Part shown: positions 23,801-36,408 of the stretch, piece after piece
How positions within the stretch are numbered: the first letter of the stretch is position 1
Layout of the letters: every line of letters starts with the position of its first letter
NCBI GenBank assembly: GCA_022925895.1
Contig: JAKSYS010000109.1
Coordinates: forward strand, 54,796-118,795
Direction of reading: 5' to 3'
DNA from: Fragilaria crotonensis
Lineage: Eukaryota; Bacillariophyta; Fragilariophyceae; Fragilariales; Fragilariaceae
DNA length: 64,000 nt
Position numbers and translations under genes: made by a program
The notes under the pieces: model-generated
What the model was told of the DNA's origin: nothing
The model's input: only the letters and a program-made list of their open reading frames with translations
Database searches by the model: none

Positions 23801-26800
23801 GATATGTAAGTGTCTCTCTCTTCTATCAGAGGAGGAAGCCGAAAACTTGTGGCAAGAAGAGAGGGCGAAGAACTACTTGACGGCAAAGTTCGAGAAGGCA
23901 TTCTCTGATAAGGCAGTAGTCAAAGCTTGCGCCGGAGAAAGTGGTCGTCCGATGGATCTCTTCGTCAATGTCGCCTTGCTGTTTCATGAGGAAGCGTTAA
24001 TTGCCATCAAGAAAGTGAAAGCCGCGGCATCTCGCGATTCGTGGGTGCTTACAATTTTTGGCCTAATCAACGATCAATCTCAAGGAGAATCGACCACATG
24101 GGTGCTTGGCGAGGGGGAGGGAGCGTCGAGTCCCACCATTACCCAGGAATCTATCATCTCTGTGCTTATCGGTCGTTCAGGCACACCTCTCAAATTGGAC
24201 AGTTTCGACGATCCCAAGCTGGTTCCTATCAGGGCAGTTCGAGCAGGGTCGTTCAACGTCAAATTGTCACTCGACTCGACGACTGATCGCGTGAAACGAA
24301 CTATGCTGGCTCGGCATGGCATAGTTAGGTCTGCTGTTGTCGCAGATAGCCGTGGCAGACTCATTATCGCTGAACCAAGCTCCCTTGTCTTTTGCTCCAT
24401 CCTTCCAGCGATTAACACCCGGTACGTTGATGATCCTCTCACCACTCAGATCGGACGCTCTCAGATGAGTGTAGTCGCATCCCATCCTCTGTCGTTTGAC
24501 ATAGTTGGGATGCGAACCTGCACGGAAAATGAAAGACATGTGGTTGTCTGGGGCACGTCTGAAGCTTGCGTGGTCGTGCTGGCAAGGCACGGGATTGGTG
24601 TTGAGAGAACGGTGCACTTGGACCTAGATCTGGAACCTCATGAGTGTGACTCGGATTATGTGCTCCGATGTGACTGGGTCCCAGCATCGCAAGCACTTGT
24701 TTCAGTTGCATGTGGGACATTTGTGAAGGTCTACAGCGTCGCGAATGCTGAGAACGATGAAATCATCATTCCACAACTCTCGTACAACGTGGCGTACGAG
24801 GCAGTGATCAAAGATAGTGCTTGGGTTTCACTGCCTTTTCGTTCACAAAGCAGAAAAGGCGAACCAAAGAAAAGAAAGCTCACGTTGTTCTTGCTCATGG
24901 ACACTGGGCGGCTGCACGAAATTCAGCTGCAACTCGACAACCAGGGCAACATCGACGGACAGGGGTCATCATTTCTCGAGGGATCAAGTCGGTGTGTTGA
25001 TATTCCAACTGTTGGCGTCCGCCCCTACGAAGGTGTAACTGCCGGAAAACCTGGTTCGTCTACAAGGAGCATGGGCGAAGGTTGCAGTCTATGTTTCTTG
25101 CCTTTATCGAACATGTTGCTTTACAAATGCATCTCATCCTGTGTTGTCGCCTTGCCCTTCGACAAGGCTGGTGACATTGCGGGAAGCTTCGAACTTCTTC
25201 CCAACCGCCTCGACAGTGAAGTGCTTGGCAATGGGCCTGACGCCTACAGTATCGTTGGGCCTTATACACACTGGACTGAGATTGGGGTATTGGATGGAGG
25301 AATCCGACTTGTCTGTGTCGGAAAGTCCAGTCGTACGAACCACCCTAAACTCCTCTCAGTTGTTGTGAAAGAAGCATCGGTGAAAGTGAAGGAAATCGCG
25401 TGGACCGCGGGTGGTTCAGTTGGGCTCGGATTGAGCCTTAGTTCTTCTTTCGAAGGGCTCGCACTATTCTCAGGTCCTTCCTTGTCAGCGTGCTCAAAAT
25501 TTGACGAACGTCTCTACTTCTGTGTTGTGACCTCAAATGGATCAATCTTGATCTACGGGGAAGACTCGAATGATTCCATTCATGCTGGTGAACGTCCCGG
25601 AACGCCAGTCGACAGCAGCGCAGAAGGTTTAGAAAAGAAAGGGTCGGCAACGCCTCACATTGCGTTGACTTTTTACGAGGACTTGCGAAATGTAAGTGAA
25701 GCTGACGAGGTGAAGTTCGCCGGGGACGGAATCGGAAGGTAAGTTGACAACGCTAAAATCATTGGCGCATTGCGGATCAAAATTCTCACCCAGCGTTGCT
25801 CAGCGGAAACTCCGATAGCATTAAAGAAAAGCTGTCATCCAAGAACAGTGTCTACTTAATGAGTCCGTCTAGAGACGGATGCACAGTCACAGTCACTTTG
25901 GAGGGACCTGTTGAGGTGTCGAAGCTGGGTGATCGTGAGATTGCCGACTTGCCGATGGACATCCCAAACCTCGATGACATGGGCAAACACACAGTTGACC
26001 TTGCCATAGTTGCCCTTCGTTTTTTGGTTGGATCCACTAACACAGATTGCGTGCCAAGTCGTTTGTTCGTTCATGGACGACCATTCCAACTTACACCAAA
26101 TGTTAAAAGATGGTACGACGTCCCGCTCACGATGGAAGAAGTTCTCATGGCAGTCCGAAGTGGATCTGTCTCCGTCGGCCTTGGACCCACTTTCGAAAGT
26201 GGAAACAGTCCAATGGTAGATGCGATTGAGGTGTATGCTGTCGAGAGGAACAGAATCCGCCACCTTGTACCGCAAACGTTGGAATGCAGCCGGGAGAACG
26301 TGTACGATTGGTCACCTTCGAAGATGTCGACGGAACAGAGCGATTGCGCTAGCACACTTGTTCTGAATACGAGAATTCTTTCGTTCCTGTATCAGCTTGT
26401 TGGGGCACGTGTCAATCATGACACCCTCGAAGGAAAGTCATTGAAGCACCTCATCCGGAGCACGGCACTTAACGACGATAGATCAGTGCTCGACAGCGTG
26501 AGAGAGCTTCTCGAACAAGTGGAGGCGAACCCTGATCTGCGGCAAAAGTTTCTTGATGAGGGAACTCTGCTGGGTATCTCCGCGGCACTTCAAGGCGTTT
26601 CCAACAACGTCCGTCAAGCAGAAGTGAACGAGCTCGAAGAGAAGCATTTGGGGAAAAAGCTGAAAACACTACTTGATGCCAGCGTACAGTCCGCAATTTC
26701 CATTGCTCTAACTCGCCCTCAGAATTACGTCAGTGCTACAGAGACCTTTTCTTCTGATGGACTCTCGCCTACGTCGATCGCGATTGATGCAAGTGACATC

Positions 26801-29800
26801 CTGTTGTATGCCATCAATGCGGGCATTGCGTATCAGGACGTTTTCGAAAGAATTGTTCACCTCGTGCTGGCAGAATTGTGCATCGGCAATTCTTACAAGG
26901 AATCATCCAAAAGCAGCTTTGCTACGTTTGCCATTATCTCGAAGATGCTCAAGCTGGAACGGCAAGACGTCGTTGAGCGCTGTTGCAACGCCGTCAGGTC
27001 ATTCGTCGACAATTATAGTCCTTCGGTAAATCGTCAGGTGGCCGATCTCTTCAAATCTGCAGACCCTGATTTGTCAGCGCCGATTGCATACCAATGTGAT
27101 AGCTGTTCCAAGTTTCCAATCACAGATTCGCGGTATACGCTTCTCGAAGATGACCACGATATTGACCTATGTACGAAATGCTATCAGTTAGCAAGAACAT
27201 ATGCAGAAGGAATCGATGCTAGCCCGAACGCACCGGTTATCATAAACGGGCGATCAATAGGTGGAAGCATTAAGCTCAGCTGCGGACAGCTCAAAATGAT
27301 GGAATCGGTACCGATCGCCAATGGAACGGCAATTGTAGAGCAGGTGGAACAGGCCCTGCAGGAAGCGAAGTCTGCTGGACCTCGATCCTCAGATGTAGAC
27401 AATCGCCTTCGTCGAGCTATCCAGCGCAGCCAGCCAGCGATAGCGACGTCACCCGACAAAATCGTGATCAACTTCGACACATTCACGGATTGTCTGTTCG
27501 ACAACATCGTCGGCCTTGTCAGCTATATGCTGGACGGTAGTAACGCTGGTATTCCCATTGGAAGATTGAATCCGCTTCTGACTCTAGTGTTGGACTCCAT
27601 CAATTTTGGAGCGAATGAGAACGCGCACATCGCTCGCGGCAAACGATATTCTCGAGAAGTCTTGACATACATCCGTCGTATGCTTGGTGCCGTTCGAAGT
27701 GGTCCAAGATCAGAGAAGACGCGCTACGTGCTATTGATCAATTTCTTGCGATCGCTTGGCCGACTGACTGGTGTGAATAACGATGACATCACTGGAACCG
27801 TTTACGAGCCCGGTGAAACAGGAGGGCAAAGCCCTGACAAGGTCAAGCGGAAGACTGATCCGCGCTTCGTATGCGATGTCCACAGTGTCCCGGCAGTCAG
27901 GCGTCGCTGTTCAACTGGGGGGAACAAAAACAAGCGATTTTACGTCTGCGGCATGGATCGCAAACAGCGGTGTAAATATTTCAAGTGGGCCGACGAATCG
28001 AAAACGCGCGATCGCGTCGGGCAGCAAAGTCGATTGGAGAAGGAGTTGGAACTGTTTATTTGGCAATTGTTAAGTGACTCATCGCACTCGCAGACAACAT
28101 CGTTGAGTGATAAATTGTGCGATCTAATGGAAGCGGAGTTTTCCAGATCTGATTGTGGCAAAGGACAAGACATCAGTCCTTCAGAAGTCAAATCCGATGG
28201 TGATCAAATCCCCCTTAATAACAAATCACGAAGCAGCAGCCTTTACGATCGCGAGGCTGCAATGAAGGACTTGGAGGATGGCGTCTTCTGCTCCAAGGAG
28301 AAGAAATTCTGGGTGGCACCGCTCTGGATGTGCTCGCACGATACACTTGCGCTACCGAGGGAGCTTTTTCTTCCCGATGACGAGTCAGACGATCAAAACT
28401 TGGCCGACAAATTTATCGAAGCATCTCTTGACTTGGTTTCCACAGTTGCCTCGGCGTCGTCGCACGGCGACCTGCAGATGCCGAGTAACAAGCGTTGGTG
28501 TTCCTTGTTGTGCGAGGTGATCAGTGCCAACCCGGCGTCGCGATTTCGGCCGCAAGCAAAGAAAGCTCTGAAACGAATGTGCGGTGGTAATCGTGCTCTT
28601 TACCACAGTGTAGGAGATCACTATGTATTTGGGTTTCAGCTGAAGGAAATACTTCACCATGCAAAAGCTACATTGGATGGAGCTCTGAGTGTTCGTGAAA
28701 TGGCTCGCCAATGCGGCGAGAAATGGAACGAAGAAGAAGTATCGTGGCAACGGCTCGATGCAGGCGAGTTGCTGGGAACAATTGATCTTATTCCAGAAGA
28801 CTGTATGACTGCGGTCAATTCAAAGCGAATCGGGGCTATCCTTGACGAGTTGTTGTCGGTTTCGAAAAGCAGAGTCGACAATTGGAGAAACTTTTGTAGC
28901 CTACTTGCATTGCCAGTTAGTTACCACCAGCGTCCAGGGCTATCAGTTTTTGGACAGGAGAGGCTTTTAGTTGAGCGGACATTCAGCGGGCCCCCGATTC
29001 TATCATTGTTCTGGCTCTGCTGCACTTTACCAGGTCCAAACCAGGTGCTGGTGATGAAATTGATTGATTTGGCACTTACTTCGGCACAGGACCGGAAATC
29101 CCTTTCCACGGTGCATTCAAAAGGATCCGCGCAAAGCGAGGTTTTTGGCGAAAACATCGAAGGAGTTGTATCAGATGCAATGGAGGTCGACACGGACGAG
29201 GTATCCCTTCCATTCACCAGTGCCCCGCAAGCAAACCCCGAAGAGACGTTGTTGAAGGGGACAAAAGCGCTCTCCGTCGAAGATATCTATGCATTCTCAA
29301 TACAATTTGTTCTCGGTGGGCGGACTGCTGATTTGAGGAGAATCGCTTGCCAAATCGCAAGCAAGCTCTGTCGACATCTAGAAGCACAAAGTCTTTTTCA
29401 GGTGTTCAGGTTCCTAATAGGCAAGCCATTGGCTGAGATAGAGAGTATGGGCTGTAGCTCGGTTCAGTTCCTACAACTACTGCAATCAACCATGAAGGTA
29501 GGAAACTGGAAAGGTTCTCATGACCTGGCACAAGCGGCAAGAAAGATCGCGGTTATGTTTACAAAACAGATGAATTTGTTCCGATGGATGGGAGGGAGGG
29601 CGCAGGTGCCTTTAGAGCCAGGAAGAACCATTCTCACGAAGCGTTTTGATCTAAGCACCTGCGTTCATTGTCATCGACTTCATCATCCGTCGCAGAAGAG
29701 TGGAAATGTAAAGGCTGGTCCGCAAACGAATGAGAAGAAATCGTCAAAAGATACACCTCGAACGATGAGCAACGAAAAGGGTTCTACGGATGCAAGCCAA

Positions 29801-31552
29801 CCGTCGGAGCAGCGGTGGCTTCCGGACCAAGTCCGACCTTTTGTTCGGGGCCGACTGGAGAATTCTACTGAAAACACCTGCAGTTCCGAGTTCGCCGTTC
29901 TAGTGCAGTTGAAGTGCCGTTTGGCGATCTCAGAGATTTATGCCACTGTAAGCGAACCTCGCGGAAGGTATGCGAAGACTATCGTTGTCTCATTTACGCC
30001 ACGACAGGTTGCAGAAGTCAACGAACTCAAGTCAATCGACTACGAGCACTTGTGGCAAGAATGCGCCACTCTGACCCTCACAAGGGGTGCCACTCACGCG
30101 TCTTGCACCTTGCCAATTGCGGTGACCGCTGCCAATCTCAAGTTCGAGTATCGTGATTTCTACGACAGAGTCGGTGGATCCAGGGCTGCTGATGGTTCGT
30201 TCGTTCTCTTCTGTCCGCGATGTTCTCGACCAGTTAACAACGCTCACGGAGTATGCGGCAGCTGCGGCGAATGTTTATTTCAATGCAGACGTTGCCGACA
30301 TATTCAATACGATCGTCCGGATGCATTTCTCTGCACTGAATGCGGACATTGCTCGTCAGGTTCGTTTTCTTACGAGCTAAATGCTGGAATAGCATCCAAC
30401 GCCGTTGCGATCGTTGACGACGAAAGCTACGCTCGGATGGTGAAAGTGTCACGGGTTGCAACCAAACTTCATTGCGACCTACAGACGGCGTTGGTCGAAA
30501 TGGTGCGGACGGGCTCTCGAAAGCGGGCACCACCTGAGGTTCACCCACTCTCCGAGTACAGCCCAGCCATGAAACGGGCCCTGATGGGCGACTTACCTGA
30601 GGTGGATGACGACATCAAAAAGGGAGGACCATCGTCGAGCGAAAGGAGAAATAACGACACCTCTGGAAGGATGTCTGAGGGTCGGTCATCGTCCAATGCT
30701 GCCAATCGCGCCCGTTCACTACTTCGATTGGCCAGACAGTTGCGCAGTGAAGGCGAGCACTCTGGACGGAGCCGTGAATTGTTAGTACGTGAGGCTTTCT
30801 TGGGCGGATCTGAATTCTCCCTGGAAGAGGTGGATGACGATGGAACGGACATTGTTGGACTCTTCGGTGGCGGTGATCGCAGCGACACACTGACTCGCCT
30901 TATAGCGTCAATAACAGGCAGAAGCAACGCCGGACGAATTATCGAAAGGGCCACCACTAATACTTCGACTGTTGCAGCTGCTAACAGTAACACGACTGCA
31001 CTGACCAAGAAAGATTCGAGCAAGAATTCTGCCCAGGAATGCGAAAAGCTGTATCAGCTGATGCGAGAAGCTGAACGTGAATGCCACGAGTTGGAGCGCC
31101 GCTTGGACGCATGGAATCGCCTCGAGCGTGATTGTCTGAAGGGCACAATCCTTGAATCGGAGGTGCTGTGTTCGCCGACGAAGTGTTCTCGCTGTGCTGG
31201 ACCTGTGACACTGCATTTGCTGTTACTTATGGTGCGCCTTGTTCGATCGGAGAAGATTAAGCATATCGAATCGGTCATCACCAAAGACTTTGTTAGGGCT
31301 CTCTTCGTGGAGCCTCCTTCAATGGTAAAGGAATTGTTCGAACTTAAGCGCTTGGCGATTACCACCCTTTGTTTGAAGTCGGAGTATGCCGCCAAGCTTA
31401 TTCTGGAGGAGCTGAGAGCAAGACTTCGTGCATCCAGCGATGAAGTTTCAGCTTCGATTTTGGGCAAGCTTTTGGAGCATGATTTTTCCTTGTCTGCTGA
31501 GTTCTTGGCACTTGCCGATGAAACCTTGAATTCTGATTTCATGATTTGCTGA
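17857..31552 (+). CDS. UBR4 (N-terminal part): UBR4/BIG N-terminal and central part (UBR box, ZZ finger, zinc-ribbon region)
   Basis: Exons inferred: 17857-17924, 18016-23594, 23651-25738, 25804-31552. All introns are GT-AG and 55-90 bases long, with continuous frame across the joins, giving about 4,490 residues. Family knowledge: UBR4 recognises N-degrons and is a giant E3 scaffold (calossin/pushover/BIG). Visible domains: the UBR box at about residues 1850-1925, split by the second 56-base intron (FHQHWYNC|YTCGLVFDKGC, then VCHRGHEVAY and SSFFCDCGAD); a ZZ-type finger at 27090-27190 (CDSCSKFPI...DIDLCTKCYQLA); a GRF-like finger at 27868-27990; and the hallmark zinc-ribbon block at 30210-30380 (CPRCSRPVNNAHGVCGSCG, then CRRCRHIQYDRPDAFLCTEC). 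A -1 frameshift near 20965 separates two long frames that otherwise read on smoothly. The frame ends at TGA 31550-31552 with no hemi-RING, which lies on the opposite strand upstream. The 3' end is uncertain. Confidence 0.9.
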
Positions 31553-32923
31553 TTTTTCAGCCACAGTATGTCAAATGCTTCGGTACAGGAGTCGATCGCC
31601 TTGGCGACGCTGGATGCGGAGATGGTCGTTGTCAACAATACTAAACTCTTCATTACATGTTTATAACCAATCTATTTCTAGGTTGACTCGTTTCATGTTG
31701 CTGGCCTCAAGGGCGGGCGAATTGGTTAGGGGCAGATAGGGACAATGGTCGTTGTCAACAATGTCTTTTGCGTTAAGCCCTGACAATTCGGTGAACAGCA
31801 TAAGCAATGAACTGTTCAGCGGAGCGATAAGATAGTGGGACAGTGTCAACCAGCAGGGAAGAATGGATCAGATTCCGCAGTGTCTTCCTGTGTGTACGTT
31901 CGTGTCAATTCAAGTGGGGAAGCATTGCTGTGGCTTTGTTAGGGTGGCTGAGGTCAGGAGCAAGCGAGCTGGAATCTCCGGACTTCTTTCTCATCAATTG
32001 GGCGATGGATCCACATTTATAGTCATTCACGCAGACTTATCCTTGGAATCGTGTTAACATAGCAAATAATTCAAATTCAACCATCGGAGAGTCCGTCTCT
32101 ATTCATGAATGGAAAGAAACGGGGTAAACTCCTCCAGAGTCCTTATTTTTTTGTCGAGGTAGCAACAAGAAAGTAGGACTCGGAGTACAAGCATGCAAAG
32201 AAGTGCCCGATTGTTCGACTTTTAACACCCACAATCCCACAATTTCCGTAACTGCCGAAGGCGCTACTCCGACAACGCTATTTAACTCGTCATTTGCACG
32301 ACGTATGATACAACAGGCAGTCGTGCACCGAGGATGTCATTTGTCACATAGAAGGACATTCCGACGTCCGACATTCTTATTCTCTATCCAATTGGGAGAC
32401 CTGAATCAGGTTCGGAGACTGCCTTATTTGAATTACGGTATTTCAGTTCAGTGTCGAAACTTCCGTTTACCGGTCGTTCTGAGTACAGCAAGCAAAATAT
32501 TGCCGTGTGTTGGAGTTTGGAGTCGACGAGTCGACCCTTGACGCAACAAGAAACGCGACATTTGTGTCGAATGTCGTCTGCATATATTTTCATACTTGAT
32601 AGGCCGAAGGCCTCTATAGGATTATGTTCATATGCATATTAACTGAGGACTTCCAGCTATGCATTTTATTACTGGTAGTTTAGTGCGAGTACTAGTACTT
32701 TGAACGACGTATGCATACATATGTACAGAGTTCAGTAGTTGTACTCTACGTGTAACGCTGCAACCGGCGACAGGCACGATACGAGGTTTTGCATCAATCG
32801 TTCCAATTCTGCATCAAGAAATCGCCTTTGCATTGTGTCCTCATTTGACTTCATTTGACCAGATTTACGTACTATTCCTTGGTATAACTAGCGAGCAACT
32901 TCTCCGAAGATAGATTGGTTGGT
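31553..32923. other. Intergenic region after the UBR4 N-terminal part
   Basis: The first 110 bases remain open in the UBR4 frame after the TGA, behind a splice-acceptor-like TGATTTTTCAG, and end at TAA near 31665. Beyond that I see no conserved coding sequence up to the LRR gene. This interval would contain the proposed inversion breakpoint. Confidence 0.45.
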
Positions 32924-34683
32924 ATGGTTGGCTTTATCGATGATGGAGGGCTAGGAATGGCCACAATTCATGAAGAAAATACCGATCACCTTTCTGAAAC
33001 TGCTTCTCACAGTGGTCTCAGAGCCTCTTGGCTACGAACTGATACCAGATCTGCAACTGGCGATTCCGAAGTTGGGACTGCGCAGGCGGACATCTTCGAA
33101 GATCAACCAGAGCAACGAGTGCCGACAAGGGTCGTGCCTCATCCTTACGAACCTCCTCGACTCACCGATCCTGGTCCTAAGCCGTGGTGCTCCAATATTA
33201 ACTGGAAGATATGGGCTTTGTTGGGGATGCTTGTGCTGGCTGCTGCGGTCGCAATTTTCTGGATTGTTTTAGCGGTCAGTGCCAAGCAAGCGTCACCCGG
33301 GGACGCTCCTTCAGTGTCACCTGCAATGATGTCGCCAAACGATGATTTTTTACCAACAGATAGCCCTTCAAGCCCATCGATGTCTCCGTCGGTCACGATG
33401 ACGAAAGATCTGCAAGAATTGCAAACCTTCTTAGCAACGAACGTATCGATTGCGGTATTGGACGAGTCAACAACGTTTTATCAAACCTGGAATTGGTTCG
33501 CTTATGACGACACTGCTCAAATGCGAGTCGGTGTCGACGACGACTGGCGAATCATCCAACGATTCTTGATTGCTCATCTTTTCTTTTCGCTGGATGGCGA
33601 GAACTGGTCGATTGACGATTTTCTAACGGGAAAACCCGAATGCAACTGGACTGGAGTAGGATGCGACAATGCCACGGTTACAGGGATCAATATGAATCAT
33701 GCACAACTTGCTGGAAGTCTTCCCTCAGAGTTGGTGCTGTTATCAGGCATGCAATGGTTGGTGTTTTCTAACAACAGCTTGAGCGGCTCTATTCCTGAAG
33801 CATGGTGGAATTTTGAGAATTTGAAGCTGTTGAACTTGAGTTCAAATGAGATCACCGGACAACTTTCGCCTCGATTGTGGGAACTCCCGTCCTTATTGTA
33901 CTTGTACGTTGATGACAATCTTCTCACAGGAGCTATACCGGAAGTTTCGAACGATTCGAGCCCTCTGAAACTTTTGAAAGCCGACGCTAATCAGTTGAAT
34001 GGAACGTTGCCGGCTAGCTTGTGGAACCTTCGGAACTTGACTCAGTTGTTCTTCAAATACAACAAGTTGACTGGAGAACTCCCAATAGTCCCTGAGGGTC
34101 GTAGCATCGCATTGCAAGCACTCCTCTTGGACCACAATGAGATGCAAGGCAGTCTCCCACCATGCACTGGGATGGGTTCACTAGGTTCGTGCTTCAGCCA
34201 CGTTTCGTTGAGATTGTTATCACTGTTGTTATAACTCACTCTCGTCAATCATCAGATCTGGTCCACCTTCACGGCAACTATTTCAGCTCTCAAATTCCGG
34301 AGTGCTGGTTTCAACTACCGAAAGTTACCTATCTTGACTTATCAGAAAACAACTTTAGCGGGACTATTCCAACGATTCTCAACACCTCGCTGATTAAGTA
34401 CCTGTATTTGAACAACAATTCCCTCTCCGGCCCACTTCCCGAGAAGCTACCACCTAACATCAAGCATGCATGGTTTCAAGACAATGATTTATCCGGCACC
34501 ATCCCTCATGATTTCGGTCTTGACTGTCCACAGTTGAAAAAACTGAGGATCCAGGAAAACAACGTCTCCGGTTCGCTACCATCGGAAATATGTGATTTGC
34601 AGAATCTGACGTTATTGGAAGCCGACTGTCTTGGAACAGATGCGTCATTCGTAATGTGCGATTGTTGCGATGCGTGCTATTGA
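32924..34683 (+). CDS. Single-pass membrane protein with extracellular leucine-rich repeats
   Basis: There are two exons, 32924-34184 and 34256-34683. The 71-base intron is GT-AG, and the join reads GMGS-L|D-LVHLHGNYF, which keeps the LRR register. The protein is about 562 residues. Residues 1-93 are polar and cytosolic by inference. A transmembrane helix follows at about 96-118 (WALLGMLVLAAAVAIFWIV). Then come a Ser/Pro/Asp-rich stalk, an LRR N-cap-like region (GENWSIDDF...CNWTGVGCD), and about ten plant-type repeats (NNSLSGSIPEAW, SSNEITGQLSP, ENNFSGTIP, NNNSLSGPLPE). It ends with a Cys cluster (CDCCDAC). No kinase domain follows. Such LRR proteins are numerous in diatoms; the ligand is unknown. 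The start could also be the ATG at 32957. Confidence 0.85.
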
Positions 34684-35329
34684 TTGCACAGCGAAGAGAG
34701 AGAAAGAGTGAAAAATGTGTGTTTTATGAGTGCAGCACCGTCCTGGAAGTGCGAACTCCTCTACTAGGGCAGTTCTAGAAACATGCCTGTATAGGTTCGA
34801 ACTAGGCGATCCGCACGCCATGTGCAGTCAAATGACTTGGCGAGTATGATACTTTTTCCAGAATGATACATAAAATCATTAATTTGATTCCATCTTCGAG
34901 CGTTTGTAGACGTCCTCAATGACTGTCGACGTGTTGGCTGAAGGCAGAAATAGGACGACGAGGCTCTTCGACGTAATCGGGGTATACTTCGGTACAACCA
35001 GGTAGCAGCAATGGGCATGGAGTATTTTGTGAGACCCAGACTCAAATCTGGCACCAGGCCTGATGATGTACATAGCCGTAAGTGTTTCGCATCGCGCGTG
35101 TTGCACCTTGGTCCCGAAGCCGAAGGCCAATTTTAAAAGGAATAGGGTTATCTGGTACCGGTACCGCAGTGGTCGGTGCAGTTTTGAAATGACGACTGAC
35201 GTGTGACGAGGGATCGACACGTTAGAATCCGTTATCGCGGGCTTGGGCCCTCTTCATACAAACTTGGAGAGGTGACAGTTGGAGTCAGCGGAGTGAAAGA
35301 CTTGCAGTGGAGTCAAATGTCCGAGAGCC
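34684..35329. other. Intergenic, nothing recognised
   Basis: Short frames only, with no conserved protein pattern. It contains a TGGTACCGGTACCG palindrome-rich spot near 35154. Confidence 0.4.
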
Positions 35330-36350
35330 ATGCTTTTTCAAAGAAAACCAACCATGATGAACGTTTGCACGTTTTTGGTTCTGTTCCTGTGTTCTGTACA
35401 CGGCTTCCAACCGCCCCTGACAACATTTCATTTGAAGACTTGTCTGGAAGCAAGGAGAGTGAAGAGGCAGTCGCTGGGATCCATCGCTGAAGATGGAATA
35501 GTATCCATGCCCAAGAAAGTCAATAAGGCATCGACTGCTAATAAGAAAACATTGGGCGGCCAAGTTTCATCAGATCTCGCTAAATGGGCTGCATCGCAAG
35601 AATCAGAAGATACGGTTGTGCCCGAGTCGACCAACAAGAAAAGTTCTAAAGTGGCAGGATTTGTTCCATTTGATCAAACCACATCACAGGACCGTCGGGA
35701 CGTCAAACCGAGCGTTTGCAGGTCGACGCGCAGAGAGACGCGGAGGTCCGCCAGATCGTCGAGGAGCTGGAAGAAGAACTGGAGAATAAGAACAATCTTG
35801 AGAATATTTTGGAGTTCACAAGGAAATTGATTCAAATTGAGAGTACACCGCTTAAAGTACTCACAGCGGCCTCCAGTAGTCGCAATTACCGGTTGGCGTG
35901 GGTGGGTAGCGATGAGGCTATCTGCCATATTGGGACTAGTCAGCACAAACTTCCTTTGGCACGATTGCAGGAAATCTTTTTGACGCTTGAAGGAAGGAAT
36001 CGAGTTCAACTCTACGAAGTCATCTCGCTCCTTGGACCTTTTCCGAACGTGCGCAATACATTACAAGGATCTTGCCAAGTGACAGGGATGGATCCATTCA
36101 ACTGGAAGATCATGTACGATGCTATGATTGATGGCTTGGGAAACGAACTGCTAGCTAATAAGGAAGGGAACACGCAACAAGTGGATTTGCAGGTCTGTTT
36201 TGTGACCAGAATGCGGTTGTCGCTGTGATACCGCCAAAAGATGGGAAGAGCACCCGATCTGATCCTCTAGAGTCGAACGGGGCGGACGTACTTGTCTTTC
36301 TCCGCGAAGACGATATGGATAGTAAGCTTGAAGCCATGCGAGTGCTTTAG
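35330..36350 (+). pseudogene. Plastid-targeted protein of unknown function, broken by two -1 frameshifts
   Basis: Three frames join into one about 340-residue protein. The first (35330 or 35354 to about 35707) starts with a signal peptide, VCTFLVLFLCSVHG|FQPP, whose cleavage site followed by F fits the diatom plastid-import motif; a basic transit-like stretch follows. The second (about 35707-36205) has a coiled coil (VRQIVEELEEELENKNNLEN), then a conserved-looking globular part (RLAWVGSDEAICHIGT, RVQLYEVISLLGPFPNVRN). The third reads CDQNAVVAVIPPKDGKS and ends at TAG 36348-36350. The frame changes lie at AAACC near 35707 and TTTT near 36207; adding one base at each restores the frame. This may be a sequence error rather than a dead gene. 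A PAP/fibrillin-like fold is possible but not established. Confidence 0.6.
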
Positions 36351-36408
36351 TTTGACGTCGTTGTGACAATGTTAAACAAAATTTCCTTTTTTCTACTTTG
36401 TTATCGCT

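Noticed and set aside
23395-23901. Minus-strand frame of 168 codons across the UBR box
   Set aside because: Shadow of the UBR4 N-part, which is firmly established on the other strand.
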